DNA of 64,000 nt from Bordetella genomosp. 1 (GCF_002261335.1 NZ_NEVL01000001.1:930001-994000); one strand, 5' to 3'. Positions 48,769 to 57,087 are shown, counted from the stretch's first letter. Notes: a model not told the origin generated them from the letters alone. Translations and numbers: made by a program.

Positions 48769-49767
48769 ATGACCCACACCCTTTCTTCCGATTCGTGGCA
48801 GTACCGCGCGCTCAACGCCATCAACCCCGGGCTCGATTACCTGTCCAAGGGCCTCATCGCGCTGACCGAGGCCGGGCATCCGGTGGTGGCCGGCTCGGCC
48901 GACCTGCAGTATTCCAATGGCCTGAACCGCTTTGCCGAGGCCTATCCCGATCGCTACGTGCAGTTCGGCATCTCCGAGCAGAACATGGTCTCGGCCGCCG
49001 CCGGCCTGGCCACCTGCGGCCACATGCCGTTCGTCGCCACGTTCGCCTCGTTCCTGGGCCTGCTGTGCTGCGAGCAGATCCGCATGGACGTGGCCTACAC
49101 GCGCCTGCCCGTGCGCCTGATCGGCCATCACACCGGCATCAGCCTGGGCTTCTACGGTACCTCGCACCACGCCACCGAAGACATCTCCACCACCCGCGCC
49201 ATCGCCGGCCTGACGGTGGTGTCGCCCGCCGACGGCCCGCAGCTCACGGCCGCGATCAAGGCCTCGGCCGACTGGCCCGAACCGATCTACTTCCGCATCG
49301 GCCGCGGCCGCGATCCGCAGGTCTATGCCGACGATACGCCCTTCGTGTTCGGCCGCGCCATCGTGCACTCGCAGGGATCGGATCTCAACATCATCGCCTG
49401 CGGCATCACGCTGCACGCCGCGCTCGAGGCGGCCGCCTCGCTCAACGCCGAGGGCTATTCGGTGGGCGTGATCGACATGCCGACGATCAAGCCGCTCGAC
49501 CGCGAGGCCGTGCTGGCGGCCGCGGGCCGCGCCAGCGTGGTGCTCACGGTCGAAGAGCACAACGTGCTGGGCGGCCTGGGCTCGGCGGTGGCGGAAGTGC
49601 TGGCCGAGGCGGGCACCGGCACGCGCCTGGTGCGCCATGGCATCTACGACGAATACAGCCTGATCGCGCCGCCCACCGCGCTCTACCAGCACTATCAGCT
49701 CGACGGTGCCGGCATCCGCGCAGTGGCGCTGCGCCAACTCGACAACACCAAGCGGGAAGCGAAATGA
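48769..49767 (+). CDS. transketolase, C-terminal (pyrimidine-binding) subunit
   Basis: 332 aa. Completes the transketolase: FGISEQNMVSAAAGLATCGH holds the Glu that activates ThDP, followed by the donor region YFRIGRGRDPQVY and the C-terminal domain TVEEHNVLGGLGSAVAEVL. It starts 1 nt after the N-terminal subunit stop and overlaps the AroE-like gene by 4 nt, so all are co-translated. Confidence 0.93.
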   Translation: MTHTLSSDSWQYRALNAINPGLDYLSKGLIALTEAGHPVVAGSADLQYSNGLNRFAEAYPDRYVQFGISEQNMVSAAAGLATCGHMPFVATFASFLGLLCCEQIRMDVAYTRLPVRLIGHHTGISLGFYGTSHHATEDISTTRAIAGLTVVSPADGPQLTAAIKASADWPEPIYFRIGRGRDPQVYADDTPFVFGRAIVHSQGSDLNIIACGITLHAALEAAASLNAEGYSVGVIDMPTIKPLDREAVLAAAGRASVVLTVEEHNVLGGLGSAVAEVLAEAGTGTRLVRHGIYDEYSLIAPPTALYQHYQLDGAGIRAVALRQLDNTKREAK

Positions 49768-50567
49768 AAGAGATCACCGGCTACACCAAGGTGATGGGCA
49801 TCCTGGCCGATCCCATCGAACACGTGAAGACGCCGCAGCGCATGAACGAGCATCTGGCCACGCTCGGCTACGACGGCGTGCTCGTGCCGTTCCATGTGCG
49901 GCCGCAGAACCTGGCCGCCGCGGTGCAGGGCCTGCGCGGCATCGAGAACCTCGCCGGCGTGATCGTCACGATGCCGCACAAGAGCGCCGTGCTGGCGCTA
50001 TGCGACGAGGTGACGCCGGTCGCGCAGAAGATCGGCGCGGCCAATGTGATCCGGCGCGAGGCGTCGGGCCGGCTGGTGGCGCACATGCTCGACGGCGAAG
50101 GCTTCGTCGGCGGGCTGATCGAGGCCGGGCTGGACCTCAAGGGTCGGCACGCCTACCTGGCCGGCGCCGGCGGCGCGGCCAACGCCATCGGCTTTTCGCT
50201 GGTGCAGGCCGGCGTGGCGAGCCTCACGGTCTACAACCGCACGGCGTCGCGGGCGGAGGATCTGAAGGCGCGCATCCTGTCGCTGCATCCGCATGCCGAC
50301 GTGCGGCTCGGCACGCGCGACCCGGCGGGCTTCGACGTGGTGGTCAACGCCACGCCGCTCGGCATGAAGCCGGGCGACGCGCTGCCCGTCGACGTGGCCA
50401 GGCTCACGCCGGAACAGTGGGTGTGCGAGGTCATCATGCAGCCGGCCGAGACGCCGCTGCTGGCCGAGGCACGCGCGCGCGGCTGCACGGTGCATCCGGG
50501 CGCGCCGATGCTGGCCTGCCAGATCGCGCTGATGGCGCGCTTTCTCGGCATCGACGCCGCACGGTAG
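49764..50567 (+). CDS. shikimate-dehydrogenase-like NAD(P) oxidoreductase (AroE/YdiB family, altered substrate site)
   Basis: 267 aa. The fold is clearly AroE-like: catalytic Lys in VTMPHK (K73), Asp in HMLDGEG (D110), Asn in GAAN (N94) and the cofactor loop GAGGAANAIGF. But the shikimate-carboxylate clamp, Ser-Lys-Ser in E. coli AroE (residues 14-16), reads Val-Lys-Thr here (21-23). So the active-site machinery is kept while the substrate clamp is not, and a substrate other than shikimate is likely. It sits in a catabolic operon rather than near aro genes. ATGA overlap with the transketolase. Confidence 0.88.
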   Translation: MKEITGYTKVMGILADPIEHVKTPQRMNEHLATLGYDGVLVPFHVRPQNLAAAVQGLRGIENLAGVIVTMPHKSAVLALCDEVTPVAQKIGAANVIRREASGRLVAHMLDGEGFVGGLIEAGLDLKGRHAYLAGAGGAANAIGFSLVQAGVASLTVYNRTASRAEDLKARILSLHPHADVRLGTRDPAGFDVVVNATPLGMKPGDALPVDVARLTPEQWVCEVIMQPAETPLLAEARARGCTVHPGAPMLACQIALMARFLGIDAAR

Positions 50568-50576
50568 GGACCGGCC

Positions 50577-52187
50577 ATGACGCAGCAAGCCAGCGCTCGC
50601 TTCGACTACATCATCGTTGGCGGCGGCACCGCCGGCGCCATCCTGGCCAATCGCCTGACGGCCGACGGCCGCCATCGCGTGCTGGTGCTGGAGGCGGGCG
50701 ACGCCGCCTCCAGCATGTGGATCTCCATCCCGGCCGGGTTCTCCAAGCTGCTGGTCGACCCGCGCTTCAACTGGCGCTTCACCACGGAGCCGGAAGCGGG
50801 CACGCGCGGTCGCGTGATCTCGGTGCCGCGCGGCAAGGGCCTGGGCGGGTCCAGCCTGATCAACGGCATGATCTACGTGCGCGGCCAGCCGCAGGACTAC
50901 GACAAGTGGGAGCGCGGCGGCGCCACCGGCTGGGGGGCGGCGGCCGTCGAGGATATTTTCCGCGACATCGAGAACTATGCGCAGGGCGATGCCCACCGCG
51001 GCCACGCGGGGCCGATGCATATCGAGCAGGTGGCCGAACGCTATCCGGTCAGCAGCGCGTTCCTGCGCGCGGCGGAAGAAGACGGCCAGCCGCTCAACCC
51101 GGACTACAACGGCGCCGACCAGGAGGGCTTCGGCTACTACCAGGTGCTGCAGCACCGCGGCCGCCGCTGGAGCGTGGTGGACGGCTACCTCAAGCCCGCG
51201 CTCAAGCGCCCGAACCTGGTGGTGGAGTGCGGCGCGCACGTCACGCGCCTGCTGTTCGAGGGCACGCGCTGCGTCGGCGTGGAGTATCGCCGCCAGGGTC
51301 GCACGCAGCAGGCGCGCGCGGGCCGCGAGACGCTGCTGTGCCTGGGCGCGGTGCAAACGCCGCAGTTGCTGGAGCTGTCTGGTGTGGGCGATCCCGAACG
51401 CCTCAAGCAACACGGCATCAACGTGGTGCTGGCGCGCAAGGGCGTGGGCGAGAACTACATCGACCACTACGCCACGCGCATGAACTGGCGCGTGCGCAAC
51501 GCCGTCACGCTCAACGAAATGTCGCGCGGCGTGCGGCTGGCGAGCCAGGTGGCGCGCTATTACGCCAGCCGGCAGGGCATCCTCACGCTGGGCACGGGGC
51601 TTGTGCATGGCTTCGTGCGCACCCGGCCCGAGCTCGCCACGCCCGACGTGCAGTACTTTTTCGTGCACGCGAGCTATGCCAACGCGGCCGAGCGCATCCT
51701 CGACCGCGCGCCCGGCATGACGCTGGGCGTGGCGCAGCTGCGGCCCGAGTCCATCGGCAGCATCCACATCAAGTCGCCCGACCCGCTGGCCGCGCCGTCG
51801 ATCCGCCCCAACTTCCTCGCGGCCGAGGAAGACCGGCGCAGCCTGGTCGAAGGCATGAAGCTGGCGCGCCGCATCGTCGGCCAGCCGGCGCTGGCGCGCT
51901 ACGTCGCGTTCGAGATGAGCCCGGGCCCCGAGGTGCAGAGCGACGAGGCGTGGCTCGACTTCGCCCGCGCCAACGGCCAGACCATCTACCACCCGATCGG
52001 CACCTGCCGCATGGGCTCGGACGCCGACGCGGTCACCGACCCGCGCCTGCGCGTGAACGGCATCGCCGGCCTGCGCGTCGTCGACGCCTCCGTCATGCCA
52101 TCGATGGTGTCCGGCAACACCCAGGGCGCGGTGATGATGGTGGCCGAGAAGGGCGCACGCATGATCCTCGAAGACGCCCGCCGCTGA
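50577..52187 (+). CDS. GMC-family FAD oxidoreductase (choline/alcohol dehydrogenase type)
   Basis: 536 aa. FAD fold FDYIIVGGGTAGAILANRL, GMC signature RGKGLGGSSLINGMIYVRG, signature 2 GAVQTPQLLELSGVG, and the C-terminal catalytic pair: His in YHPIGTCRMGSD and Asn in SGNTQGAVMM. Oxidises a primary or secondary alcohol, passing electrons to quinone or a carrier. Last gene of the transketolase operon, 9 nt after the AroE-like gene and directly followed by the repeat region. Confidence 0.93.
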   Translation: MTQQASARFDYIIVGGGTAGAILANRLTADGRHRVLVLEAGDAASSMWISIPAGFSKLLVDPRFNWRFTTEPEAGTRGRVISVPRGKGLGGSSLINGMIYVRGQPQDYDKWERGGATGWGAAAVEDIFRDIENYAQGDAHRGHAGPMHIEQVAERYPVSSAFLRAAEEDGQPLNPDYNGADQEGFGYYQVLQHRGRRWSVVDGYLKPALKRPNLVVECGAHVTRLLFEGTRCVGVEYRRQGRTQQARAGRETLLCLGAVQTPQLLELSGVGDPERLKQHGINVVLARKGVGENYIDHYATRMNWRVRNAVTLNEMSRGVRLASQVARYYASRQGILTLGTGLVHGFVRTRPELATPDVQYFFVHASYANAAERILDRAPGMTLGVAQLRPESIGSIHIKSPDPLAAPSIRPNFLAAEEDRRSLVEGMKLARRIVGQPALARYVAFEMSPGPEVQSDEAWLDFARANGQTIYHPIGTCRMGSDADAVTDPRLRVNGIAGLRVVDASVMPSMVSGNTQGAVMMVAEKGARMILEDARR

Positions 52188-52242
52188 CGCCCCGGCAAAG
52201 GCGACCCGACAAAGGCGACCCGACAAAGGCGACCCGACAAAG
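52188..52242. repeat. 14-nt tandem repeat right after the GMC gene
   Basis: Three exact copies of GCGACCCGACAAAG at 52201-52214, 52215-52228 and 52229-52242, preceded by one degenerate 13-nt copy (52188-52200) that begins right after the stop codon. Confidence 0.9.
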
Positions 52243-52563
52243 GTGTCAGACTGCAATTTCAAAAAAAGGAGTCAGACTGCATTTTTCAACAAAGGAGTCA
52301 GACTGCATTTTCGACTAGCGTACCGGCCAAAAAAAAATGAGTCAGACTGCATTTTCTCTCTCACGAGCGAAAGCCAAAAAGGAGTCAGACTGCATTTTTC
52401 GCGGCTCCGCCCGGCGTGGTGCGGCGTCCGCCCTGGCTCGCTCCGCCCGAAAAATGCAGTCTGACTCCTTTATCGAAATTGCAGTCTGACACCTTTGTTT
52501 GGCGCGCCGGGCCAGGGGAAATTGCAGTCTGACTCCATTAGCAAAAATGCAGTCTGACACCTT
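52243..52563. repeat. dispersed short repeat array, five direct then four inverted copies
   Basis: The 11-bp core GTCAGACTGCA starts at 52245, 52271, 52297, 52341 and 52384; its reverse complement TGCAGTCTGAC starts at 52455, 52480, 52523 and 52548. Each core is flanked on one side by AAAGGA or AAAGGT (or a variant) and on the other by an A/T-rich ATTTT. Spacings are about 26 or 43-44 bp. Both arms face a GC-rich centre at about 52400-52450. No coding function is supported. It resembles the REP-like or transposase-associated short repeats of proteobacteria, but I cannot name a family. Confidence 0.88.
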
Positions 52564-52620
52564 TGTTTTGGGGGTGTGACGGGAGTGCGCGGGCTTCGTG
52601 GGCTGGCGGGGGCGCAATGC

Positions 52621-52650
52621 AAGAGACCTGCCCGGGGGCAGGTCTCTTTT
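52621..52650 (+). terminator. terminator between GMC operon and amiC
   Basis: 13-bp perfect arms AAGAGACCTGCCC / GGGCAGGTCTCTT (52621-52633, 52636-52648), followed by T residues on the plus strand. On the minus strand there is no comparable U-run, so it serves mainly the plus-strand operon. Confidence 0.8.
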
Positions 52651-52683
52651 TGCTGCTGCTGTTGCTGCTGTTGCTGTTGCTGT
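52650..52683. repeat. CTG/TTG trinucleotide microsatellite
   Basis: About eleven tandem TGC/TGT units between the terminator and the amiC stop codon (52686). On the amiC-coding strand it reads as CAG/CAA. Such tracts can change length by slippage. Confidence 0.8.
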
Positions 52684-52685
52684 GT

Positions 52686-54092
52686 TCAGCCCGCGTCGCC
52701 CAGGCGGGCCAGGGGCGGGTTGGCGGTGAAGTAGCGGTCGATGCCCGTCATCATGGCCTGTGCCAGCGCATCCTGGTGCGAGTTCGAGCGCAGCTTGGCC
52801 TCCTCCTGCGGATTGCTGATGAAGGCGGTCTCGACCAGGATCGAGGGGATGTCGGGTGCCTTCAACACGGCGAAGCCGGCCTGCTCCACGCTGTTCTTGT
52901 GCAGGCGGTTGATCTTGCGGATCTCGTCGAGGAACGCGGTGCCGACCTTGAGCGAATCGTTGATCTGCGCCGTGGTGGAGAGGTCGAGCAGCACGCGCTG
53001 CACCTGGCGGTCGTGGCTGCCGAGGTTGACGCCACCGATCAGGTCGGCGGCGTTTTCCTTGTCGGCCATCCAGCGCGCCTGCGCACTGGTGGCGCCGCGC
53101 TCGGACAGCGCGAACACCGACGAGCCATTGGCCGAGGGCTTGACCCAGGCATCGGCGTGGATCGAGATGAACAGATCGGCGCGCACGCGCCGCGCCTTCT
53201 GCACGCGCACGTGCAGCGGCACGAAGTAGTCGTCGTCGCGCGTGAGGTAGGCGCGCATGTAGGGCTGCGCGTCGATCAACGCCTTCAGGCGGCGCGCGAT
53301 GCGCAGCACCACGTCTTTCTCGCGCAGGCCGCTCGAGCCGATGGCGCCGGGGTCTTCGCCGCCGTGACCCGGGTCGAGTGCGATCGTGAGCATGCGCTTG
53401 CGGCCGGCCGAGGCGCGGCCCGGTGCGGGCTGCGGCTTGGGCGTGGGCGCGGGCAGGGCGGGAGCCTGCTGCTGGCCGCGCGCCAGCGGCGCCGGCGCGG
53501 GGGCCTGCTGGCCGGCGCTCGGCGTGACCGGGTTGCGCGAGATCTCGTCGAGGATGCGCGCGAGCGGATCATCGACATCGGGGCCCGCGCCCTGCTTGTT
53601 GAGGATGGCGACCAGCGGATCCTGCGCCACCTTGGGATACAGGTCGAGTACGAGGCGGAACTGGTAATCGGCCACGGGCTTGAGCGTGAACACCTGGGGC
53701 GCGACGGCCTGCTTCAGGTCGAACACCATGCGCACCACGTTGGGCCGGTTCTGCGCCACGCGCAGGCCCTGGATGTAGGGGTCGTCGGGCCGGACCTTCG
53801 AAACCAGGTCGTTGAGCGCCGGGCTCAGCGTCAGGCCTTCGATGTCGACCACCAGCCGGTGCGGATTCTCGAGCGTGAATTGCTCGGCCTTGAGTTCGTG
53901 GTCGAGTTCGAGGGTGACGCGGGTGTATTCCTCGGCCGGCCAGGTGCGCACCGCGAGAATGGTGGCAGCGCGGGCCAGGCGCGGAATGACCGGGAGAACG
54001 AGCAGGGTGGCGGCGACGCTGATCAGGCGTCGACGGGTGGCGGAGCGGGGCGAGGGTGCGCCGCTTGAAGAGGAGCCATCGCGTTCAACCAT
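52686..54092 (-). CDS. amiC: N-acetylmuramoyl-L-alanine amidase (AmiC type)
   Basis: Cleaves the septal peptidoglycan amide bond so daughter cells can separate. 468 aa. Twin-arginine-like signal (ATRRRLISVAATLL, residues ~18-31), AMIN domain (~45-150) that targets the division site, Pro/Gln linker (~185-230), and Amidase_3 domain with zinc/catalytic positions in LDPGHGGEDPGA, SIHADAW and LVETAFISN. The start overlaps the tsaE 3' end by 70 nt. In E. coli the order is tsaE-amiB-mutL-miaA; here mutL lies 24 kb away. Confidence 0.94.
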   Translation of the reverse strand: MVERDGSSSSGAPSPRSATRRRLISVAATLLVLPVIPRLARAATILAVRTWPAEEYTRVTLELDHELKAEQFTLENPHRLVVDIEGLTLSPALNDLVSKVRPDDPYIQGLRVAQNRPNVVRMVFDLKQAVAPQVFTLKPVADYQFRLVLDLYPKVAQDPLVAILNKQGAGPDVDDPLARILDEISRNPVTPSAGQQAPAPAPLARGQQQAPALPAPTPKPQPAPGRASAGRKRMLTIALDPGHGGEDPGAIGSSGLREKDVVLRIARRLKALIDAQPYMRAYLTRDDDYFVPLHVRVQKARRVRADLFISIHADAWVKPSANGSSVFALSERGATSAQARWMADKENAADLIGGVNLGSHDRQVQRVLLDLSTTAQINDSLKVGTAFLDEIRKINRLHKNSVEQAGFAVLKAPDIPSILVETAFISNPQEEAKLRSNSHQDALAQAMMTGIDRYFTANPPLARLGDAG

Positions 54093-54562
54093 TTTTGTCC
54101 TCGGGCGGTAAAGGCAGACAATTCAGCGTTCCGTCCCTGGCCCGCGTAATCCAGGGAAATCGCAAGGTCCGGCAGGGGCAACAACCCCCCCGCGCGCTCG
54201 GGCCATTCGATCAAAACCACCGCGTCGTCACGCAGCAAATCTCGGAATCCGGCGTCCAACCATTCGCGCGAATCGCTAAATCTATAAAAATCAAGGTGAT
54301 AGAAGTATAAGTTAGAAAGTTTATAGGATTCAAGCAGGGCGTAGCTCGGGCTTTTGATGCGGCCCTTGATGCCGCTGGCGCGCAACAGTGCCCGGCTGAA
54401 CGCCGTTTTGCCCGCGCCGAGGTCGCCGTGCAGGTGGATATGTCCCCCGACATTGCCCTCGCGTCCGTCGAGATACGGGGCCAGATGCTGGGCGAGCGCG
54501 TCGGTCGCGGCTTCGTCGGGCAGGTACAGGGCCAGCGTGGACAGCGGGGCGGGAGAGGACAT
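54023..54562 (-). CDS. tsaE: tRNA threonylcarbamoyladenosine biosynthesis ATPase TsaE
   Basis: 179 aa P-loop protein that works with TsaB, TsaD and TsaC to make t6A37 in tRNA. Walker A HLHGDLGAGKTAFSR (residues ~42-56), then KSPSYALLESY and FYHLDFYRF, typical of the family; WPERAGG follows. Slightly longer at the C-terminus than E. coli TsaE (153 aa), with a Pro-rich end. A consensus -10 hexamer lies 38 bp upstream. Confidence 0.94.
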   Translation of the reverse strand: MSSPAPLSTLALYLPDEAATDALAQHLAPYLDGREGNVGGHIHLHGDLGAGKTAFSRALLRASGIKGRIKSPSYALLESYKLSNLYFYHLDFYRFSDSREWLDAGFRDLLRDDAVVLIEWPERAGGLLPLPDLAISLDYAGQGRNAELSAFTARGQKWLNAMAPLQAAHPRPAPPPVDA

Positions 54563-54599
54563 GGGTCGGGTGCCGGTGGTAAAACGATGGACGGTGCCA

Positions 54600-54605
54600 A
54601 TTATA
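54600..54605 (-). promoter_or_regulatory. candidate -10 element of tsaE-amiC
   Basis: Perfect TATAAT on the minus strand, 38-43 bp before the tsaE start. No good -35 is visible at 17 bp spacing. Confidence 0.45.
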
Positions 54606-54634
54606 GAAAGTGAGTTTCTGGTACGCTTTTAGTT

Positions 54635-54652
54635 GCAAGTAATTCTTATTAC
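54635..54652. promoter_or_regulatory. candidate Fur-like site upstream of fumC
   Basis: AGTAATTCTTATTAC is an imperfect AT-rich dyad that resembles betaproteobacterial Fur boxes; it lies about 50 bp before the fumC ATG. Iron-free fumarase is often raised when iron is scarce, which makes the site plausible but unproven. Confidence 0.3.
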
Positions 54653-54698
54653 ATCGCCTCGCCCGCGCGGGGCTCATCGCCGCAATGGAGCAGCTTTC

Positions 54699-56090
54699 AT
54701 GAAGACCCGCACCGAAAAAGACACTTTCGGCCCGATCGAAGTCCCGGTCGACCATCTCTGGGGCGCGCAGACGCAGCGCTCGCTGCATTTCTTCGCGATC
54801 TCCACCGAGAAGATGCCGGTGCCGCTCGTGACCGCCATGGCCCGCCTCAAGCAGGCCGCGGCCAAGGTCAACGCCGAACTGGGTGAGCTCGATGCGGGCA
54901 TCGCAGACGCCATCTCGCGCGCGGCCGACGAAGTGATCGAAGGCAAGTGGCCCAACGAGTTCCCCCTGTCGGTGTGGCAGACGGGCTCGGGCACGCAGAG
55001 CAACATGAACATGAACGAGGTGCTGGCCAACCGCGCCTCCGAGCTGCTGGGCGGCGAGCGCGGCGAAGGCCGCAAGGTCCATCCCAACGATCACGTCAAC
55101 CGCGGCCAGTCGTCCAACGACACCTTCCCGACCGCCATGCACGTGGCCGCCGCGGTCGAGGTCGAGCAGCGCCTGCTGCCGGCCCTCAAGGCCCTGCGCG
55201 CCACGCTGGCCGCCAAGAGCGCCGCGTTCTACGACATCGTCAAGATCGGCCGCACCCACCTGCAGGATGCCACGCCGCTCACGCTGGGCCAGGAGATCTC
55301 GGGCTATGTGGCCCAGCTCGACCTCGCCGAACAGCAGATCCGCGCCACGCTGCCCGGCCTGCACCAGCTCGCCATCGGCGGCACCGCGGTCGGCACCGGC
55401 CTGAACGCCCATCCCGAGTTCAGCAACAAGGTCAGCGCCGTGCTGGCCCACGCCACCGGCGCCGCCTTCGTGTCGGCGCCCAACAAGTTCCAGGCGCTGG
55501 CCTCGCACGAAGCGCTGCTGTTCGCGCACGGCGCGCTCAAGTCGCTCGCTGCCGGCCTGATGAAGATCGCCAACGACGTGCGCTGGCTGTCGAGCGGTCC
55601 GCGTTCGGGCCTGGGCGAGATCAGCATTCCGGAAAACGAACCGGGCAGCTCGATCATGCCGGGCAAGGTCAATCCCACGCAGTGCGAAGCGCTCACGATG
55701 CTGTCCGCGCAGGTGCTGGGCAACGACGTCGCCATCAACATCGGCGGCGCCAGCGGCAACTTCGAGCTCAACGTCTACAAGCCGCTCGTGATCCACAACT
55801 TCCTGCAGTCGGTGCGCCTGCTGGCCGATGGCATGCACAGCTTCGACGAGCACTGCGCCAAGGGCATCGAGCCCAACCGCGAGCGCATCACCGAGCTGGT
55901 GCAGCGTTCGCTGATGCTCGTGACCGCGCTGAATCCGCACATCGGCTACGACAAGGCCGCGCAGATCGCGAAGAAGGCGCACAAGGAAAACCTGTCGCTC
56001 AAGGAATCGGCGCTGGCGCTCGGCCACGTCACCGAGGCCGAGTTCGACGCCTGGGTGGTGCCGGGCGACATGACCAACGCCAAGCGCTGA
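54699..56090 (+). CDS. fumC: fumarate hydratase, class II
   Basis: 463-aa iron-independent fumarase of the TCA cycle. Signature [13 protein letters not shown] (about 319-331), [13 protein letters not shown] and [10 protein letters not shown] with the active-site His region [13 protein letters not shown] at 54699 matches E. coli FumC's N-terminus. With the class I enzyme at 15375 this gives iron-dependent and iron-independent fumarases. Divergent from tsaE. Confidence 0.97.
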   Translation: MKTRTEKDTFGPIEVPVDHLWGAQTQRSLHFFAISTEKMPVPLVTAMARLKQAAAKVNAELGELDAGIADAISRAADEVIEGKWPNEFPLSVWQTGSGTQSNMNMNEVLANRASELLGGERGEGRKVHPNDHVNRGQSSNDTFPTAMHVAAAVEVEQRLLPALKALRATLAAKSAAFYDIVKIGRTHLQDATPLTLGQEISGYVAQLDLAEQQIRATLPGLHQLAIGGTAVGTGLNAHPEFSNKVSAVLAHATGAAFVSAPNKFQALASHEALLFAHGALKSLAAGLMKIANDVRWLSSGPRSGLGEISIPENEPGSSIMPGKVNPTQCEALTMLSAQVLGNDVAINIGGASGNFELNVYKPLVIHNFLQSVRLLADGMHSFDEHCAKGIEPNRERITELVQRSLMLVTALNPHIGYDKAAQIAKKAHKENLSLKESALALGHVTEAEFDAWVVPGDMTNAKR

Positions 56091-56112
56091 CCCGCCTGGC
56101 GCGGGTGCATCA

Positions 56113-56142
56113 GGCCGCGTCCCGCAAGGGCGCGGCCTTTTT
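56113..56142 (+). terminator. terminator after fumC
   Basis: Stem GGCCGCG / CGCGGCC (56113-56119, 56131-56137) followed by TTTTT; located 22 nt after the stop. Confidence 0.75.
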
Positions 56143-56193
56143 CATGGCCCGCGCTCGTGCAAGCCGCCGCGCCCGCAACGGCGCGGCCGTTGC

Positions 56194-57087
56194 TCATGGC
56201 GCCGCGAGCAGCCAGAGCGGAATCGTGACGGCCGAGAGCAGCGTGCCGAGCGAGATCAGCACGGCCACCATGCGGCCGTCGCCGCCCATGCGCATCGCCA
56301 GCACATAGGCCGCCGAGGCCGTGGGCAGGGCGCCGAACAGCAGCAGCATGCGCGCGGCAAGCGGGTCGAGCGCGAGCAGCCAGGCCGCGCCCAATGCCAC
56401 CAGCGGCATCAGCCCCAGCTTCACGGCCAGCATCCAGCCGATCAGCCCGCCGTAGCCCTTGCCGCCCTCCCACGACAGGCTGGCGCCCACGCAGATGATG
56501 CCCAGCGCGATGGCGGCGCTGCCGAGACGGCCGAACACCACGTCGACCGGTCCGGGCAGGTGCAGGCCCGCCAGGTTGCACACCAGCGCGAGCACCGTCG
56601 ACACGACCAGCGGATTGCGCAGCAGCTCGCCGAACAGGTTCTTGCCGTTGTGGCGCGCGAGGCCGTACACCGCGGCCACGTTGGCCATGGGCACGGCGAA
56701 GCCGATGATGAGCGCCATCACGGTCTGGCCGGCCTGGCCGCCGAGGCTGGCCGCGAGCGCGAGGGCGATGTAGGTGTTGAAGCGATAGCCGCACTGCGCC
56801 GCCGAGGCCAGCGCGATCGGCGCGGGCCGCAGCAGCGGCGCGGCCAGCCAGGAGAGCACCACGCCGGCGCCGATCATGAGGGCGGCGGCCTGCAGCAGCA
56901 GCACCGCGTTGCCCGCGCTGATGGGCGTGCGCAGGATGGACTGGAACAGCAACGCGGGGAACAGCACAAAGTAGACCAGCCGCTCCGTGCCGGCGAAGAA
57001 TTCGCGGGCAAAACCCAGTTTGTGGCGCAATGTCCAACCCAGCGCGACCAGCAGAAAATCCGGCAAGACCAGCAGTGCAACCGACAT
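56194..57087 (-). CDS. AEC-family transporter (auxin efflux carrier / malonate-type permease)
   Basis: 297 aa with about ten hydrophobic helices in two similar halves, as usual for the AEC family. Starts VALLVLPDFLLVALGWTLRH; contains GYRFNTYIALALAASLGG and the second-half VGASLSWEGGKGYGG. Family members move organic acids such as malonate and malate, or amino-acid derivatives. Substrate here is unknown. Divergent from an orphan Bug receptor across 234 bp. Confidence 0.88.
   Translation of the reverse strand: MSVALLVLPDFLLVALGWTLRHKLGFAREFFAGTERLVYFVLFPALLFQSILRTPISAGNAVLLLQAAALMIGAGVVLSWLAAPLLRPAPIALASAAQCGYRFNTYIALALAASLGGQAGQTVMALIIGFAVPMANVAAVYGLARHNGKNLFGELLRNPLVVSTVLALVCNLAGLHLPGPVDVVFGRLGSAAIALGIICVGASLSWEGGKGYGGLIGWMLAVKLGLMPLVALGAAWLLALDPLAARMLLLFGALPTASAAYVLAMRMGGDGRMVAVLISLGTLLSAVTIPLWLLAAP

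Noticed and set aside
49764-50567. Naming this gene aroE
   Set aside because: The Ser-X-Ser shikimate clamp is not conserved and the genomic context is catabolic.
52243-52563. CRISPR array
   Set aside because: Repeats are short (11-bp core), occur in both orientations, have irregular spacing and no cas genes are nearby.
52243-52617. Small open frames of 73 (+) and 91 (-) codons over the repeat array
   Set aside because: Their peptides simply translate the repeats (recurring SDCIF and VRLHF), there is no ribosome site or family match, and both strands are equally open.
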